Positions 43,930-54,975 of a DNA stretch of 64,000 nt are shown one piece after another (positions within the stretch are counted from its first letter, which is position 1; each line of letters begins with the position of its first letter). The position numbers and the translations under genes are program-made. Below the pieces are notes generated by a model. That model saw only the letters and a list, made by a program, of their open reading frames with translations. It was not told the DNA's origin and did no database searches. The stretch lies in the NCBI GenBank assembly GCA_964036315.1, contig OZ038517.1:15735713-15799712 (forward strand), in the 5' to 3' direction. The stretch comes from Acanthosepion esculentum. Taxonomy: Eukaryota > Mollusca > Cephalopoda > Sepiida > Sepiidae.

Positions 43930-44345
43930 GCGACATGAGCGAGAGGTAGATGAAAAAAGAAATGGTGAAAGGGAGAAAGAAAGAGAGTAAGTGTAAAGAG
44001 CGGAGGTGGGTAGAGGCTTCTTAATGGATATCCATTAATGTGTTACAATCGTCTTTTTTTTACGTATTTTTTATTTAATTTAATATTATTTTTCTATACA
44101 ACAGATCGGGTTGTCATCTAATTCACTTCTCGACTTACCGCCCTTGACTGATAACAGGCTTTTAATCTTGTCTACCAGATGGCGACACCGACAGTAATGG
44201 TTGGGAACTGCTCTACGAGGTCGTCTTTTATCTCAGCTTTTATTATTGTTTGATTTTATTTATTATTTGCTTCTTCCTTTCGTTTTCATTTTTTACCTTT
44301 TCTATTTTCGGTGTCATGTGTCCTCACTGTTTCTGTATTTTTTTC
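43930..44345. other. Unclassified stretch
   Basis: No gene or recognised repeat. TTAATGGATATCCATTAA at 44021-44038 is a perfect 18-bp palindrome. Confidence 0.45.
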
Positions 44346-44352
44346 TATTGTC

Positions 44353-44383
<31 letters not shown>

Positions 44384-44597
44384 GTCTTTCTTTTTTTTTC
44401 TTTCTTTCGTTCTTTCTTTCTTTCTATTCGTCATGTCTTCTATACTTTATTTTTCTTTCCTTCTTTCTTTCTTTCTTAATACTTCTCAACTTCCTCCCTC
44501 CTCTCTTTACTCCTTTTTGTCTTTAGCCCGCTATACATACTTTCTTTCTTTCTTTCTTTCTTTCTTTCTATTCGTCATGTCTTCTATACTTTATTTT

Positions 44598-44649
<52 letters not shown>

Positions 44650-44752
44650 AATTGTTCTCAACTTCCTCCCCCTCTCTTTACTCCTTTTTGTCCTTTGACC
44701 CCTGTACATTCTTTCTTTCTTTCTTTCTTTCTTCCTTTCTTTCTTTCTAACT
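44346..44752. repeat. (CTTT)n array, duplicated blocks
   Basis: CTTT runs with a repeated intervening block ATTCGTCATGTCTTCTATAC (44421 and 44569) and CTCAACTTCCTCCC (44485 and 44655), indicating segmental duplication within the pyrimidine tract. Confidence 0.93.
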
Positions 44753-45375
44753 TTTTCTAAATGTTTTTCGTTTCTTCCGCTATTTCGTTCATATACCTTT
44801 AGCTTTTTATTAATTCCATTTTTAGATTACCCATTTCTTCTTCATCTGTCAATTTCCATTTCTAAAAAGTTTCCATTAATTCCTTTATAGTGTTCTTCTC
44901 TTCATTTTATTCATATTTTACCTATTTTAAGCAATTCGCCTTCATTGATTCTTCGAGTTTATTCAGCAATTCATCCATTTAATCCCCACCCTGCCCCTTC
45001 TAATTTTCACTTCTTTCCATTGATTATTCTTCTATATTTTGTCCTCTTTCGCCATTTGATCTTTGCAAGATTTTATTTCCGATTCGCTTTCTTAAAATTC
45101 AATGGAACAATATTTCTAGCGAAAAAAAGAAAAGAAAAGAAAACCCCAAGAAAAAAACAAATAAAACATCCGGGTTTGCCTACTATTTTTTGGCCTCGAT
45201 TGGAATTTTATTTCGTCTCTACTGATCTCAGAATATTTTTTTAAGTAAATCTTTCTTTCCTCATTTTTGGTAGATTCATAAATATATTAAAACAACTTTT
45301 CATCCACTTAAAAATCTGTCTGTTTATCGATTTCGTTCGCTTGCATTTCTTTACATGTCATCTCGTCTCTAGTCT
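44753..45375. other. Unclassified AT/pyrimidine-rich stretch
   Basis: No coding feature supported. A 99-codon plus-strand frame (44945-45244) is Phe/Leu/Ile-rich because of T-rich composition. Confidence 0.45.
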
Positions 45376-45378
45376 TTT

Positions 45379-45757
45379 AATTCTTTCTTTCTTTCTTTCT
45401 TTTTTGTTCTTTCTTTCTTTCTTTTTTGTTTTTTCTTTGTTTTTCTTTGTTTTTTCTTTGTTTTTTCTCTCTTTTTTTCTTTCTTTCTTTCTTACTTTTT
45501 TGTTTTTCTTTCTTTTTTCTTTCTTTCTTTTTTGTTTTTCTTTCTTCTTTCTTTCTTTCTTTCTTTCTTCCTATTTTGTCTTTCTTTTTTCTTTCTTTCT
45601 TTTTTGTTTTTCTCTCATTCTTTTTTCTTTCTTTTTCCCTTCTTTCTTTGTTGTTTTTTCTTTCTTTCTTTTTTGTTTTTTCTCTCTTTCTTTTTTCTTT
45701 GTTTCTTTTTTGTCTTTTCATTCTTTCTTTTTTTCTTTTTTTCTTTCTTTCTTTTAA

Positions 45758-45821
<64 letters not shown>
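45379..45821. repeat. (CTTT)n/(TTTTTGT)n tract and (TA)n
   Basis: About 380 bp of polypyrimidine with G interruptions, then TA from 45763. The poly-Lys and poly-Phe frames on the two strands are spurious. Confidence 0.95.
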
Positions 45822-45823
<2 letters not shown>

Positions 45824-45959
45824 TTTCCACTTTGTCTCATTATATTCACACATATACCGTGCTGCGCTAATTAACTGAACCTCTAAGATAATATTTTTTT
45901 TAAATTGTCTCTTTTTTTTAGATAATCAACAAATCTTTCCGTCCTGGATAGAACGATAT

Positions 45960-46330
45960 ACTACATGCAAAAGCAAGGCCCCTAATCAGGAGGTTTCGAG
46001 TAACGTGGAATTGTTGTTGTTCCCAGGTTCACACTGTCCCGGGGTGGTAGCATCTGGTAGGGTCTCAGATATAAGCAAATCGGTGTGAAAACACTATGAA
46101 AGTATAAAAATAAGTTTTTCATAATAGCTATACATTTTTGTAAAAGATTATTTATCAGCAGTGACTTTTTGAAAAAAAATATTACCAGTAATGCATTTCT
46201 GAAAATAAATATTGCCAGTAATACATTTTTGAAGAAAAATATTATCAGCAATAAAAATCTTGTCGGCATTAAATAACCCATTGAAGTGTTGATATGCCGG
46301 AAAAAAAAAACCCAAACCAAACCAAACAAA
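45960..46330 (+). mobile_element. Interspersed repeat family G, copy 2
   Basis: AAGCAAGGCCCCTAATCAGG start, CCCGGGGTGGTAGC middle, repeated TACATTTTTG/TACCAGTAAT motifs, and a TGTCGGCATTAAATAACCC...ATGCCG end. Confidence 0.75.
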
Positions 46331-46768
46331 TCAAGAAATATCAATTAAACTATATATTCATGAAGAAAAACCTTTACTAAACGAATATCCAAGGTCCAAG
46401 AATTTTCATTTTTTAAAATGCATTTCAAACTTATGCAGGATTTTGTGTGGGTGGAGATACCTATCGATTTTCATATATTCATCATGAGATTTTCTGGCAT
46501 AGCCATATCAACAATCTGTAAGACTCGGTTTTCCTACTTCACAGCCCCAGATTGGGTTGTCTTAAATTAATGGAAGTGATCAGTCAGTATCCCTGAGTAT
46601 TTTAATTTTTTGAAAGAGTTTGTGCGCAAACAGTGCGTTTGCTTATTTAATATTTACCGAAATTAATTTATTATTAATATTATTTTGGTTGTATACACAT
46701 TTCTTTTCGTCACAACCAAAGACCTATGGTCAGAAATGGCTTCATGAGATTTTCTACTGATAAAACAA
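46331..46768. other. Unclassified stretch
   Basis: No gene recognised. TTCATGAGATTTTCT-like text occurs at 46481 and 46741, a weak local duplication left of the foldback element. Confidence 0.45.
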
Positions 46769-46769
46769 A

Positions 46770-48210
46770 ATAGTACATATTATTTCCTTTGATTTGTGTT
46801 GTATAGCTTTGTCACACACAGTGGCCGTTAATGATAAGTATAACTCAATCACACAACAATCAGTACAGTCAGCAGACTCACACCTATTTCAACTAAACAA
46901 ATTAGGCTTATGACGTACGGTGGCCGTTAATAATTAAGTATAACTCAATCACTCAACAATCACTTCAGTCAGAAGCCTGACACCTATTTCAACAAAACAA
47001 ATTAGATTTTGTGACGTATGGTGGCCGTTAATGATTAAGTATAACTCAATCACCCAATAATCCCTACTGTCAGTAGCCTGACACCGATTTCAACTAAACA
47101 AATTAGTTTTGTGACGTACGGTGGCCGTTAATAATTAAGTATAGGTCAATCACTAAACAATCACAAAACTATTTAGTTGAAATAGGTGTCAGGCTACTGA
47201 GTGCAGTGACTATTGAGTGCATATCGAGTGAAACTATCCAGTCGAATTAGTGTGAATTATTGTGCGTCGGTGATTTGGGTTTTGATTTAGGATTTACCAG
47301 ACGTTAAACCGAGTCGGGCTACAAACCTTGAAGGAAATGACTATATGAAGTGGTTAATTATCTTTTGTTGACTTATTACTTCTTCGTTTTTGTGAAGTAT
47401 TTATTAGCGGTTGTAATTAAATATGACTTTATTTTAACACTGAATTCTTGAGACATACTTAAACATTAACGGCCACCGTACATCACAAAAATAATTTGTT
47501 TAGTTGAAATAGGTGTCAGTCTGTTGAAAAGTAATTGTTGAGTGATTGAGTTCTACATAATAATTAACGGCCACCGTACGTCACATAAACTAATTTATTT
47601 ATTTGAAATAGGTGTCAGCCGGTGACTAGTAATTGTTGAGTGATTGAGTTATACTTAAACATTTATTGTCACCGTATATCACAAAACTAATTGATTTAGT
47701 TGAAATAGGTGTCAGTCTGCTGACTAGAAATTGTTGAGTGATTGAATTATACTTAATCATTTATTGCCACCGTACGTCACAAAACTATTTTGTTTAGTTG
47801 AAATAGGTGTCAGTTCTGACAAGTAATTGTTGAGTGATTGAGTTATACTTAATCATTTATTGCCACCGTATGTCACAAAACTAATTTGTTGTAATAGGTG
47901 TCAGTCTGCTGACTAGTAATTGTTGAGTGACTGAGTTATACTTAATCAATTATTGCCACCGTACGTCACAAAACTAATTTGTTTAGTTATAATAGGTGTC
48001 AGTCTACTGACTAGTAATTGTTGAGTGATTGAGTTATACTTAATCATTTATTGCCACCGTACGTCACAAAACTAATTTGTGTAGTTGTAATAGTTGTCAG
48101 TCTGCTGACTGCAGTGATTGTTGAGTGATTGCATTATAATTAATCATTAACGGCCACTGTTCGTGACACAGCTATACAACACAAATCAAAGGAAATAATA
48201 ATATGTACTA
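46770..48210. mobile_element. Foldback-type element with tandem-repeat arms
   Basis: The outer ends are inverted: AGTACATATTATTTCC and TTGTGTTGTATAGC on the left (46771-46810), and their complements on the right (48167-48207). Inside, left-arm units of about 100 bp begin GTGGCCGTTAAT at 46821, 46920, 47021 and 47121. Right-arm units in inverse orientation (ACGGCCACCGTA or TTGCCACCGTA) recur at about 47468, 47566, 47667, 47764, 47862, 47952, 48052 and 48150. A unique centre of about 220-270 bp (47215-47440) has no coding capacity. This layout is typical of foldback DNA transposons and is presumably non-autonomous. Confidence 0.8.
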
Positions 48211-48260
48211 TCGTCATCCAGTCTTCTGTAGTTTCCAGGTATCTTTCAAGCCCAATTGTT

Positions 48261-48267
<7 letters not shown>

Positions 48268-48331
<64 letters not shown>
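48268..48331. repeat. (ATT)n microsatellite
   Basis: About 21 ATT triplets. A second ATT run is at 48484-48539 and a third at 48918-48953. Confidence 0.96.
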
Positions 48332-48334
48332 TGT

Positions 48335-48420
48335 GTATGTTATGTTTCCTGCTTTGTATCCTTTAAGGCCGGATCCAAACTATGGTCCTTAGGCCCTGTA
48401 GGAGAATTGTCACTTAATTG
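48335..48420 (-). pseudogene. LINE 3'-end fragment, duplicate
   Basis: TTTCCTGCTTTGTATCC, then GGAGAATTGTCACTTAATTG, duplicate 48549-48628. The two copies are each preceded by an ATT run, so a segment was tandemly duplicated with its microsatellite. Confidence 0.6.
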
Positions 48421-48483
48421 ATAGCACTTTCCTTCTTCTTTTTGTTCTTGTTCTTGTTCTTTTCCTTCTTCTTCACATCATCA

Positions 48484-48539
<56 letters not shown>

Positions 48540-48599
48540 TGTCTCTCATGTTTCCTGCTTTGTATCCTGTAGAGCCGGGTCCATAATATAGTCTTTCGG

Positions 48600-48890
48600 C
48601 TCCATAGGAGAATTGTCATTTAATTGGTAGCACTTTTCTTAGTATATGGGATGTTCCTAGTAGGGCGATTCTCTGGGCGACATGTATGTTGATGTTACCT
48701 GGGACACTCTTAGTAAAATTTTCCATTCCATTTCTCAAGAGGCCCAGTGCTCCGATTACTATTGGTACAGTCTCTGTCTTCATTTCCCACATCCTGTTAA
48801 TCTCGATCTCCAGGTCCTTGTATTTGGACAATTTCTCGATAATTTTCATGGAGGTGTTTCTCTCAGATGGCACTGATATCACTAAGCAGA
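48600..48890 (-). pseudogene. LINE ORF2 C-terminal fragment
   Basis: The minus-strand frame of 88 codons reads KIIEKLSKYKDLEIEINRMW, TETVPIVIGALGLLRNGMEN and RIALLGTSHILRKVL. This is the conserved end of many LINE ORF2 proteins, with a basic/aromatic helix followed by VPIVIGALG and ALLGT-ILRKVL. No RT motifs remain. It is separate from the RTE/CR1-like family at 50 kb. Confidence 0.7.
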
Positions 48891-48918
48891 CATTTCCTGA
48901 ATTTTTTGTCTTTTATGA

Positions 48919-48955
<37 letters not shown>

Positions 48956-49665
48956 GATTTTATTGTTTTCTGCCATTGTTGTCGTGGTTACTTATTAAGT
49001 TATAAATGTATATTAAATTCATATGTTGTAATCAATGCGAAACTAAAATTGATATCTCGTTAGATCTGGTGTCTCTCCTTCGAAAGAATTGTCTGGTGTA
49101 GTGATGAGGTGAGAAAAATTGCCAAGAGTGAAATCAGAGTTATAAACTAGAAAGATAGAGTATGTATATTTAAAAACACTGGATGGTCGGGGTGGTGGTC
49201 GATCGACTAGGAGGGTCGAGTGGAACGAGTGATTTAAGAAGGGAAAATTACCAGGAATTTATCCCCGGAGACGTTTTTAGAAATCATGCAAACAAGATGG
49301 GGTTTCGGTCCGGACGGAGTTACGGTTAGTAACTGGAGGAGGTGTTTTTATGGATGGGTAAGGAAGAGTGAAAAGGGGGGCACGCGGGGAGGGGCAGACA
49401 AGTGAGATATGACACGCACACGGACGCACGTGATTATCAGGAGATGGTGTTGTTTCTGTCATTATAAAATAGCTTTCATTATCAGAGTTTTTTTTTCATT
49501 TCAGATGCTTTATTTATTTATTTATTTGTTGGTGAGTGTTTTTTTCTAACTTACAAAAGACTGGTTTGCGTGTCGTGTATATTTTACGGGAAAATTCTCG
49601 AGTATTCAGCGTCAACAAAATCTGATTTACAAATGTTCAGGTGCTTGTGTTTAAATAAACGTTCG
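48956..49665. other. Unclassified stretch
   Basis: No coding feature supported. The 61-codon Pro-rich minus-strand frame at 49277-49462 has no family signature. Confidence 0.45.
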
Positions 49666-49667
49666 AA

Positions 49668-49668
49668 G

Positions 49669-49705
<37 letters not shown>

Positions 49706-49772
49706 TGAAGAGACTGAGATAGATAGATAGATATGAAGAGACTGAGATAGATAGATAGATATGAAGAGACTG

Positions 49773-49805
<33 letters not shown>

Positions 49806-49816
49806 TGAAGAGACTG

Positions 49817-49852
<36 letters not shown>

Positions 49853-50022
49853 CTCAGCATACTGGGACTGATATCAGCATATCAGCATACTGAGATAAAT
49901 AACATAGTGAGACAGATAAATAGATAGCTAGATAGATATCAGCATATTAAGCAAGATATCAGCATACTGAGATAGATAGATATCAGCATACTGAGAAAGA
50001 TAGAAAAATATCAACATACTGG

Positions 50023-50066
<44 letters not shown>

Positions 50067-50080
50067 TGAATAGAGACTGG

Positions 50081-50128
<48 letters not shown>

Positions 50129-50135
50129 TCAGTAT
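49668..50135. repeat. (GATA)n arrays with ATGAAGAGACTGA and ATCAGCATACTGA inserts
   Basis: GATA blocks separated by repeated inserts (ATGAAGAGACTGA at about 49705, 49731, 49761, 49805; CAGCATACTGA at 49855-49990). The arrays end where the LINE begins. Confidence 0.95.
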
Positions 50136-50149
50136 ACTGAGATAGCGGA

Positions 50150-50870
50150 AAGAGCAATACAAATGCAGAAGAACGTGTTCCTATGTTTTATAGACTGCGC
50201 AAAGGCATTCGACAAAGTGCGCCACAAGGACCTGCTAGAACTGCTCACCAACCTTGATATATTTGGGAAGGATATCAGAATAATCAAGAACCTATATTGG
50301 CAGCAGACGACATGCATTCGCATCGAGAATGAGCTCAGCAAATATAGCAAAATAGAAACAGGCGTAAGGCAAGGATGTTTCTTCTCACCGGACTTATTCA
50401 ACCTATACAGCGAGGCAATCCTGAGGGAACTGGAGATCCTACCAGGATTCATCGTTGGCGGCCACAACCTTACCAACATAATATATGCAGATGACAAGGT
50501 ACTGATAGCAGACACGGAAAAGAAACTACAAAACCTCCTACAGAAGGTAGCGAAGGAGGGCGAGAAGAAAGGACTAACTATAAGCTACTAGAAGACAGAA
50601 TGCATGGTCATCAATAAAAGGGTGTGCCCGAAATTCGATTTGCAGGCCGGGGACACTAAAATCAAACATGTGCGGAAGTTTAAGTATCTGGGAAGTGTTC
50701 TGATGGCGGACGGTAGGCGCGACGCTGAGATCCGAAGACGGATTGCGATGGCCAAGGATGCATTCCGGAAGCTGGGCAGAGTACTACGAAACAGGAGGAC
50801 ATCTATGGTGACAAAGATAAGAGTACTGATCTGCTACGTGACATCTGTCCTCCTATACGGCAGCTTCCTG
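50150..50870 (+). pseudogene. RTE/CR1-like LINE reverse transcriptase
   Basis: Open frame 50163-50591: FIDCAKAFDKVRHKDLLELL (catalytic Asp of RT motif A), IENELSKYSKIETGVRQGC, DLFNLYSEAILRELE and the catalytic NIIYADDKVLIAD (about 50480). An in-frame TAG at 50589 is followed by a second frame (50604 on): KTECMVINKRV, VRKFKYLGSVLMADGRR, AEIRRRIAMAKDAFRKLG and VTSVLLYGS. After VLLYGS similarity ends. One stop in an otherwise clean RT makes this the youngest LINE copy here. The 5' half is truncated at the GATA array. Confidence 0.9.
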
Positions 50871-50999
50871 CCCTTTCTAGTCATTAGCCATGCTTATCCC
50901 TTTTCCAACCCTCTTGTATCCCCCTGCTCACCATTCATTCGCATAAGCTCATCGGTTAGGCAGTCTGCCTCCTTCCACTATTTCTCTTGCCTTCGATAT

Positions 51000-51235
51000 G
51001 TCTCGTGAGTGTTATTTTCTCCAAGCCTTCCTTCTTCGTTATCCGTCCAGGAAATTTCAGCTGTCTCTGATTCTGAGTACGATTGTTCTTTGTTGTTACC
51101 ATTTTCTTTAAGACTCTTTAAGATTCCTTCTTACTCGTTCTGTCCATGGAATCTTCAGCATCCTTCTGCGGAACCACGTTTCAGCTGCCTCCAGTTTTCT
51201 CTTCATCTATTGGGAGATTGTTCCACAGTCACTGC
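51000..51235 (-). pseudogene. RTE/CR1-like LINE, following segment in inverse orientation
   Basis: The minus strand reads MKRKLEAAETWFRRRMLKIP and WTERVRRN, which by family comparison follows VLLYGS in this LINE. It lies on the opposite strand about 130 bp beyond the end of the plus-strand copy, so the element is broken by an inversion or two insertions lie face to face. Confidence 0.65.
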
Positions 51236-51945
51236 CCGAGGAAGCGACTGGTATCACATAGCATTTCAACACTTTTCTTTCTTTCTATCGAAATTGTCCT
51301 TATTGTTTTGTTTCGTTTTTATTGTTGCTATTTGGTCGGCATAGCCAAGGTGGTGCGCCTTATATCTGTTGTCGCTTCTGTGGAAACACATAGGAGGCAT
51401 TACTTTCCCATTGTCTGCGCATTATATACAGGCTGACTGAACGATTCTCTCGTTTTGTAAAAATTATAGTTAGACGGGAGTGTCTACCATACATAAAATA
51501 GGGAGTTACTTTTATCACCCTGTATACAGGTTGTATCAAAAATAATTTTACAAACTTCGTGGGCTGCTTCCTCACAGCCAAACAAGGAGAAAAGTTCATA
51601 TAAACATATATCTGCAAATCTTTCGTTTTTGAGTTATTAAGTTTAAATAAAGTATACAGTAGATGGTGTTGAATTTCCATGTAGACTAGGTTACATTTGT
51701 CTTTCGTGTACATTTGTGGCTAGTCTGTCTTTAACGTTTGACCCGACCTCAATACGTTGTTTTTTTTGTCTGTGGGACCACCTGAAACAATTGGTTTATG
51801 CAGTAGATATTAATCGTGTGGGCGTATATGAAAGGGTTCGCCAGTAAATTATCTGACGGGTGGATGCATGCATGTATATTTTCTTTTGAGTTTTAATGTT
51901 TTATATTATTAGGATCTACTTGGATTACTTACCCACGTATTAACT
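51236..51945. other. Unclassified stretch
   Basis: No gene recognised. CTGTATACAGGTTGTATC near 51520 and CAGGCTGACTGAACG near 51430 resemble DNA-transposon ends, but there is no partner terminus that I can pair. Confidence 0.4.
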
Positions 51946-52245
51946 TTTGTTGTATCAGTTATTAATTACGTTCGAAAAAGGGGTTATGTTTAGGGATGGG
52001 TAGGGAGGTATTGTTCAACGAATTCTGACATCCGTTAAATGCATGTCATCTGTTTTTTTTTAAAATTTTTATTGTTAACAGCAAAAATTCACGGCATTTT
52101 TTCTATTTGTATTTTTTGGGATGTTTAGGTTAGAATTTGTTTTATTTAACTACAATTTTAAAATATTTTCACTTTTAATTTTTAATAGACTATATTTCTT
52201 TTTAAAACAAGTAAATGTATTACAATTACTTAATAATTAATTCTA
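51946..52245 (-). mobile_element. PLE 3'-region repeat, second copy
   Basis: TACGTTCGAAAAAGGGGTTA, CAACGAATTCTGACATCCG and TTTATTTAACTACAATTTTA repeat 38460-38740, the 3' part of the minus-strand PLE remnant at 38-39.7 kb. No coding part is attached here. Confidence 0.65.
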
Positions 52246-52274
52246 ATACATCTATATATATATATATATATATA

Positions 52275-52430
52275 TATAAATTCCTAAGAGGATAGAATCC
52301 AGGTCGAACTTAATGTCCAGGATAAAGTAAGAATATAATATAAAAGGCCCAAACACTAATATTCTATGGTTATAATTTATTACATTGGAATCATAATCAC
52401 GAACCAATTCATCAGACCTACAAATTCAAA
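52275..52430. repeat. Interspersed repeat shared with 24076-24240
   Basis: TCCTAAGAGGATAGAATCCA through CCTACAAATTCAAA. It overlaps the left arm of the palindrome at 52358-52509. Confidence 0.7.
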
Positions 52431-52509
52431 AAAATCTTTGAATTTGTAGGTCTGATGAATTGGTTCGTGATTATGATTCCAATGTAATAAATTATAACCA
52501 TAGAATATT
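52358..52509. repeat. Perfect palindrome, 73-bp arms
   Basis: Arms 52358-52430 and 52437-52509 are exact reverse complements with a 6-nt loop. The relative at 24076 has only the left arm, so the palindrome arose here by inverted duplication. Confidence 0.95.
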
Positions 52510-52514
52510 TAATT

Positions 52515-52557
52515 CAGCTAGTACTTCCAAATGCTTCATGCATTCATCTTCAGGCTG
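52515..52557 (-). ncRNA. Hammerhead-like module, degenerate
   Basis: Minus strand: stem I CAGC (52554-52557) with GCTG (52515-52518), core CTGAAGA (52547-52553), a hairpin ATGC/GCAT, then GGAAGTACT. The GAAA strand reads GGAA, so a core base is changed. The module lies directly beside the palindrome. Confidence 0.4.
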
Positions 52558-52565
52558 TATTTTTT

Positions 52566-52925
52566 CCTTTAGAATCAAAACTGGAAGACGAAATAAATGT
52601 GTTTTTCCCACCGAAAGATGTTTTTAAGAATGAGCTATTTATTAGCGGCTATGTAGTGTTGGAGCGTGCAAATCGCAACGCTAAATTTCAAATATTTCAA
52701 GTGAGAATATATATATGCCGGCTGTAACAGCCAAATTTTCCAAATCGTTTTACACCATAATTGTCCATCCCACAAAAGGCTTAATAAACCACTAAACTAA
52801 TTGAGTTTCTCTTTTTCCAGGTATTTAGATAAGATGGATGTTTAGCCACTTTGATACAATTTGTCGTAAGAATCAATTAAAAAATCCCTTTGAGTTATAC
52901 AGCTAGAAAGAGGACAGGTTAAAAT
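52566..52925. other. Unclassified flank of the Tc1 fragment
   Basis: AT-rich. GCCGGCTGTAACAGCCAAATT near 52716 parallels GGGTGTAACACCAAAATT near 26720, so it is probably the terminal repeat region of the Tc1-like family. Confidence 0.45.
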
Positions 52926-52931
52926 CGTTTT

Positions 52932-53345
52932 GTGTCAGCCCCGCTGTCTTCCCAAATGAGCAATGGTGAGAGGAAAAGAATCATTCAGGCCTTCAGTAAT
53001 GGTACCAACATTCATACTCTGGCTTCCATCTTCAAAGTCCATTCAAGAACCATCAAGAGAACGGTGAATAAGCTTAAAAAAGAAGGAATAGTAGAAAGGA
53101 AAACTGGATCAGGAGGTCACAACAAGAAGAGGGATCATCATTTCAACTTAGAGTTAAAGAGATCAATTAGAAAAGACGTTTGGCACGTGAGAAACGACTT
53201 TCAGCCATGACAGTCCAAAGATCAGTGAAAAAATCTTGAAAATGAAATCGTGCGTGAAACGTGTGAGACACCTTGTTACTCCAGGACAGAAAGTTAGAAT
53301 TTAGACAGGGCGAAGATCGTCTTGAATAAGTTGGAAAATGATCCT
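52932..53345 (+). pseudogene. Tc1-like transposase, N-terminal part
   Basis: The frame starting MSAPLSSQMSNGERKRIIQA contains two helix-turn-helix-like segments (FSNGTNIHTLASIFKVHSRT; LKKEGIVERKTGSGG), the DNA-binding region of Tc1-type transposases. The frame shifts after NDFQP and continues AMTVQRSVKK, MKSCVKRVRHLVTPGQKV and ILNKLENDPG. It then runs into a TA microsatellite. The catalytic DDE part is absent. Related pieces are at 26975-27080 (linker) and 63490-63705 (C-terminus). Confidence 0.75.
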
Positions 53346-53369
53346 GGATATATATATATATATATATGT

Positions 53370-53745
53370 TTCATTAAATAATATAGACAAGTGTTGTCTA
53401 TTTATTTTATGTAAGTTCTTTTCATATCGTCTGATAAGCTTAATAACATTATCATTAAACGAAGAAAGAAAATCACAATATTGATACATATTTTTTTAAT
53501 CCAATCTAAGCTTTCGGCTTACATAAGCCATTATCAAAGATGACAATTACACAATATATTAAGCAATACACGAACAAGAAATTGATGATAGTCTGTTTTT
53601 GTTTACATGGATGATTTCCAAGCAACGATAAACACGTGCATATAAGACGCTGAAAGCGAAAATCGCACCACAGCTCATGACGTCACACATGACCACGCGA
53701 GAGTGAATTCGATGAGTACCGAGTATGGAAAGCCGTTGGTATAAA
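53370..53745 (-). mobile_element. PLE-associated repeat, copy 2
   Basis: Inverse copy of 40290-40601, including GATAAGCTTAATAACATTATC and AATCTAAGCTTTCGGC. Both sides are TA runs (53349-53367 and 53750-53792). TGACGTCACACATGACC near 53680 holds a CRE-type TGACGTCA. Confidence 0.65.
53504..53541 (-). ncRNA. Hammerhead-like module with altered core
   Basis: Minus strand: stem I ATCT with AGAT (4 bp, perfect), core TTGATAA in place of CTGANGA, stem II GGCTTA/TAAGCC (6 bp, perfect), then GAA, palindromic AGCT and U at the cleavage position. Stems are conserved while two core positions (C3 and G8) differ, so catalysis is unlikely. Confidence 0.4.
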
Positions 53746-53749
<4 letters not shown>

Positions 53750-53800
<51 letters not shown>

Positions 53801-53962
53801 TTCTATCTTTCTGAGCTTCTGATCCTTAGCTATGATTAATTAATGATGAACATGCCATTTTCGTTCATGATCGAGTTCATCTCGATCCTTCAGTCCAATC
53901 AGTAACATAGCATTGATGTTGCCCACTGATAATTACTTTTTCTGATTTTCCATGTATCTCCC

Positions 53963-54027
<65 letters not shown>
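53750..54027. repeat. Two (TA)n runs with unclassified spacer
   Basis: TA at 53750-53792 and 53965-54027. The 170-bp spacer has no recognised content. Confidence 0.9.
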
Positions 54028-54028
<1 letters not shown>

Positions 54029-54029
54029 C

Positions 54030-54480
54030 GCAAATCATTGATACGAAAAGCAGATAATGAAGTTAATGATGTGGCAAGAATCACTCTCGCAAACAATTTT
54101 TAATAATAAAATACATTAACCTCGAATCCGTTAATGAATGGTATGATCCTTGTTTATAAATTCCCGTTTTATCAGGTCTTATTTTTGCTACTAGCTTAGC
54201 TTTCAATCGTTTCATACGATCATCCTCAGGTAGGGAAATTTGTAAGTTTTTTACATCCAGGTAATAACAGGACATCGAAAGATAAAGTGTAATCCGAAAG
54301 AAGTGTTCTTTTAGAAATGTGATATTGTTAACTGTAAGAATACTTTTGGAGAGTTCAGTCACGACGCTAAGGTTGAATTTTTTAAAATTTTAAAATTGTG
54401 CGTTCTTGTACTAATATAGTAATATGAGAATTCTTTTGTAGAAGTAGTTTTTTTTTAGTAAAGGTGGCATGAACTAAATT
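54030..54480 (-). mobile_element. Probable PLE 3' remnant
   Basis: CCTGAGGATGATCGTATG and AACGATTGAAAGCTAAGC (minus strand, about 54195-54235) resemble the segment following GIY-YIG in PLEs, and a TA run borders it. No coding motif is left, so the call rests on layout. Confidence 0.35.
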
Positions 54481-54539
54481 GTTCAATAAATAGGATAATG
54501 TCACAGTTATTATCAGGAATTCGCACGTCGGATATGCAC

Positions 54540-54975
54540 TGGGTATGACGATAAACTGCATCCGCGTCCTGGGTATGACCATAAACTGCATCCGAGTCCT
54601 GGGTAAGACGATAAACTGCATCCGTGTCCTGGGCATGACGATAAACTGCATCCGCGTCCTGGGTATGACGATAAACTGCATCCGCGTCCTGGGTAAGACG
54701 ATAAACTGCATCCGTGTCCTGGGTATGACGATAATCTGCATCCGAGTCCTGGGTAAGACGATAAACTGCATCCGAGTCCTGGGTATGACGATAAACTGCA
54801 TCCGCGTCCTGGGTAAGACGATAAACTGCATCCGAGTCCTGGGTAAGACGATAAACTGCATCCGAGTCCTGGGTAAGACGATAAACTGCATCCGAGTCCT
54901 GGGTATGACGATAAACTGCATCCGTGTCCTGGGCAAGACGATAAACTGCATCCGCGTCCTGGGTAAGACGATAAA
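54540..54975. repeat. 30-bp minisatellite, about 14 units
   Basis: The unit GATAAACTGCATCCG plus CGTCCTGGGTAAGAC (30 bp) is repeated in exact register, with variants at a few positions (TATGAC/TAAGAC, CCGCG/CCGAG/CCGTG). Because 30 is divisible by 3, one plus-strand frame (MTINCIRVLG units) and three minus-strand frames stay open for 150-215 codons. I regard all of these as by-products. The unit matches the start of family G (TAAGACGATAAAGTACATCC at 54966), so the array grew from that element's 5' end. Confidence 0.95.

Noticed and set aside
43326..45853. Long poly-Lys, poly-Phe and poly-Ser/Leu frames
   Set aside because: Pure consequences of GAAA, CTTT, GA and TA microsatellites.
54190..54240. 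Hammerhead candidate CTGAGGA...GAAACG on the minus strand
   Set aside because: No convincing stem I or stem II and no palindromic stem III, so it is kept only as a possible PLE relic.
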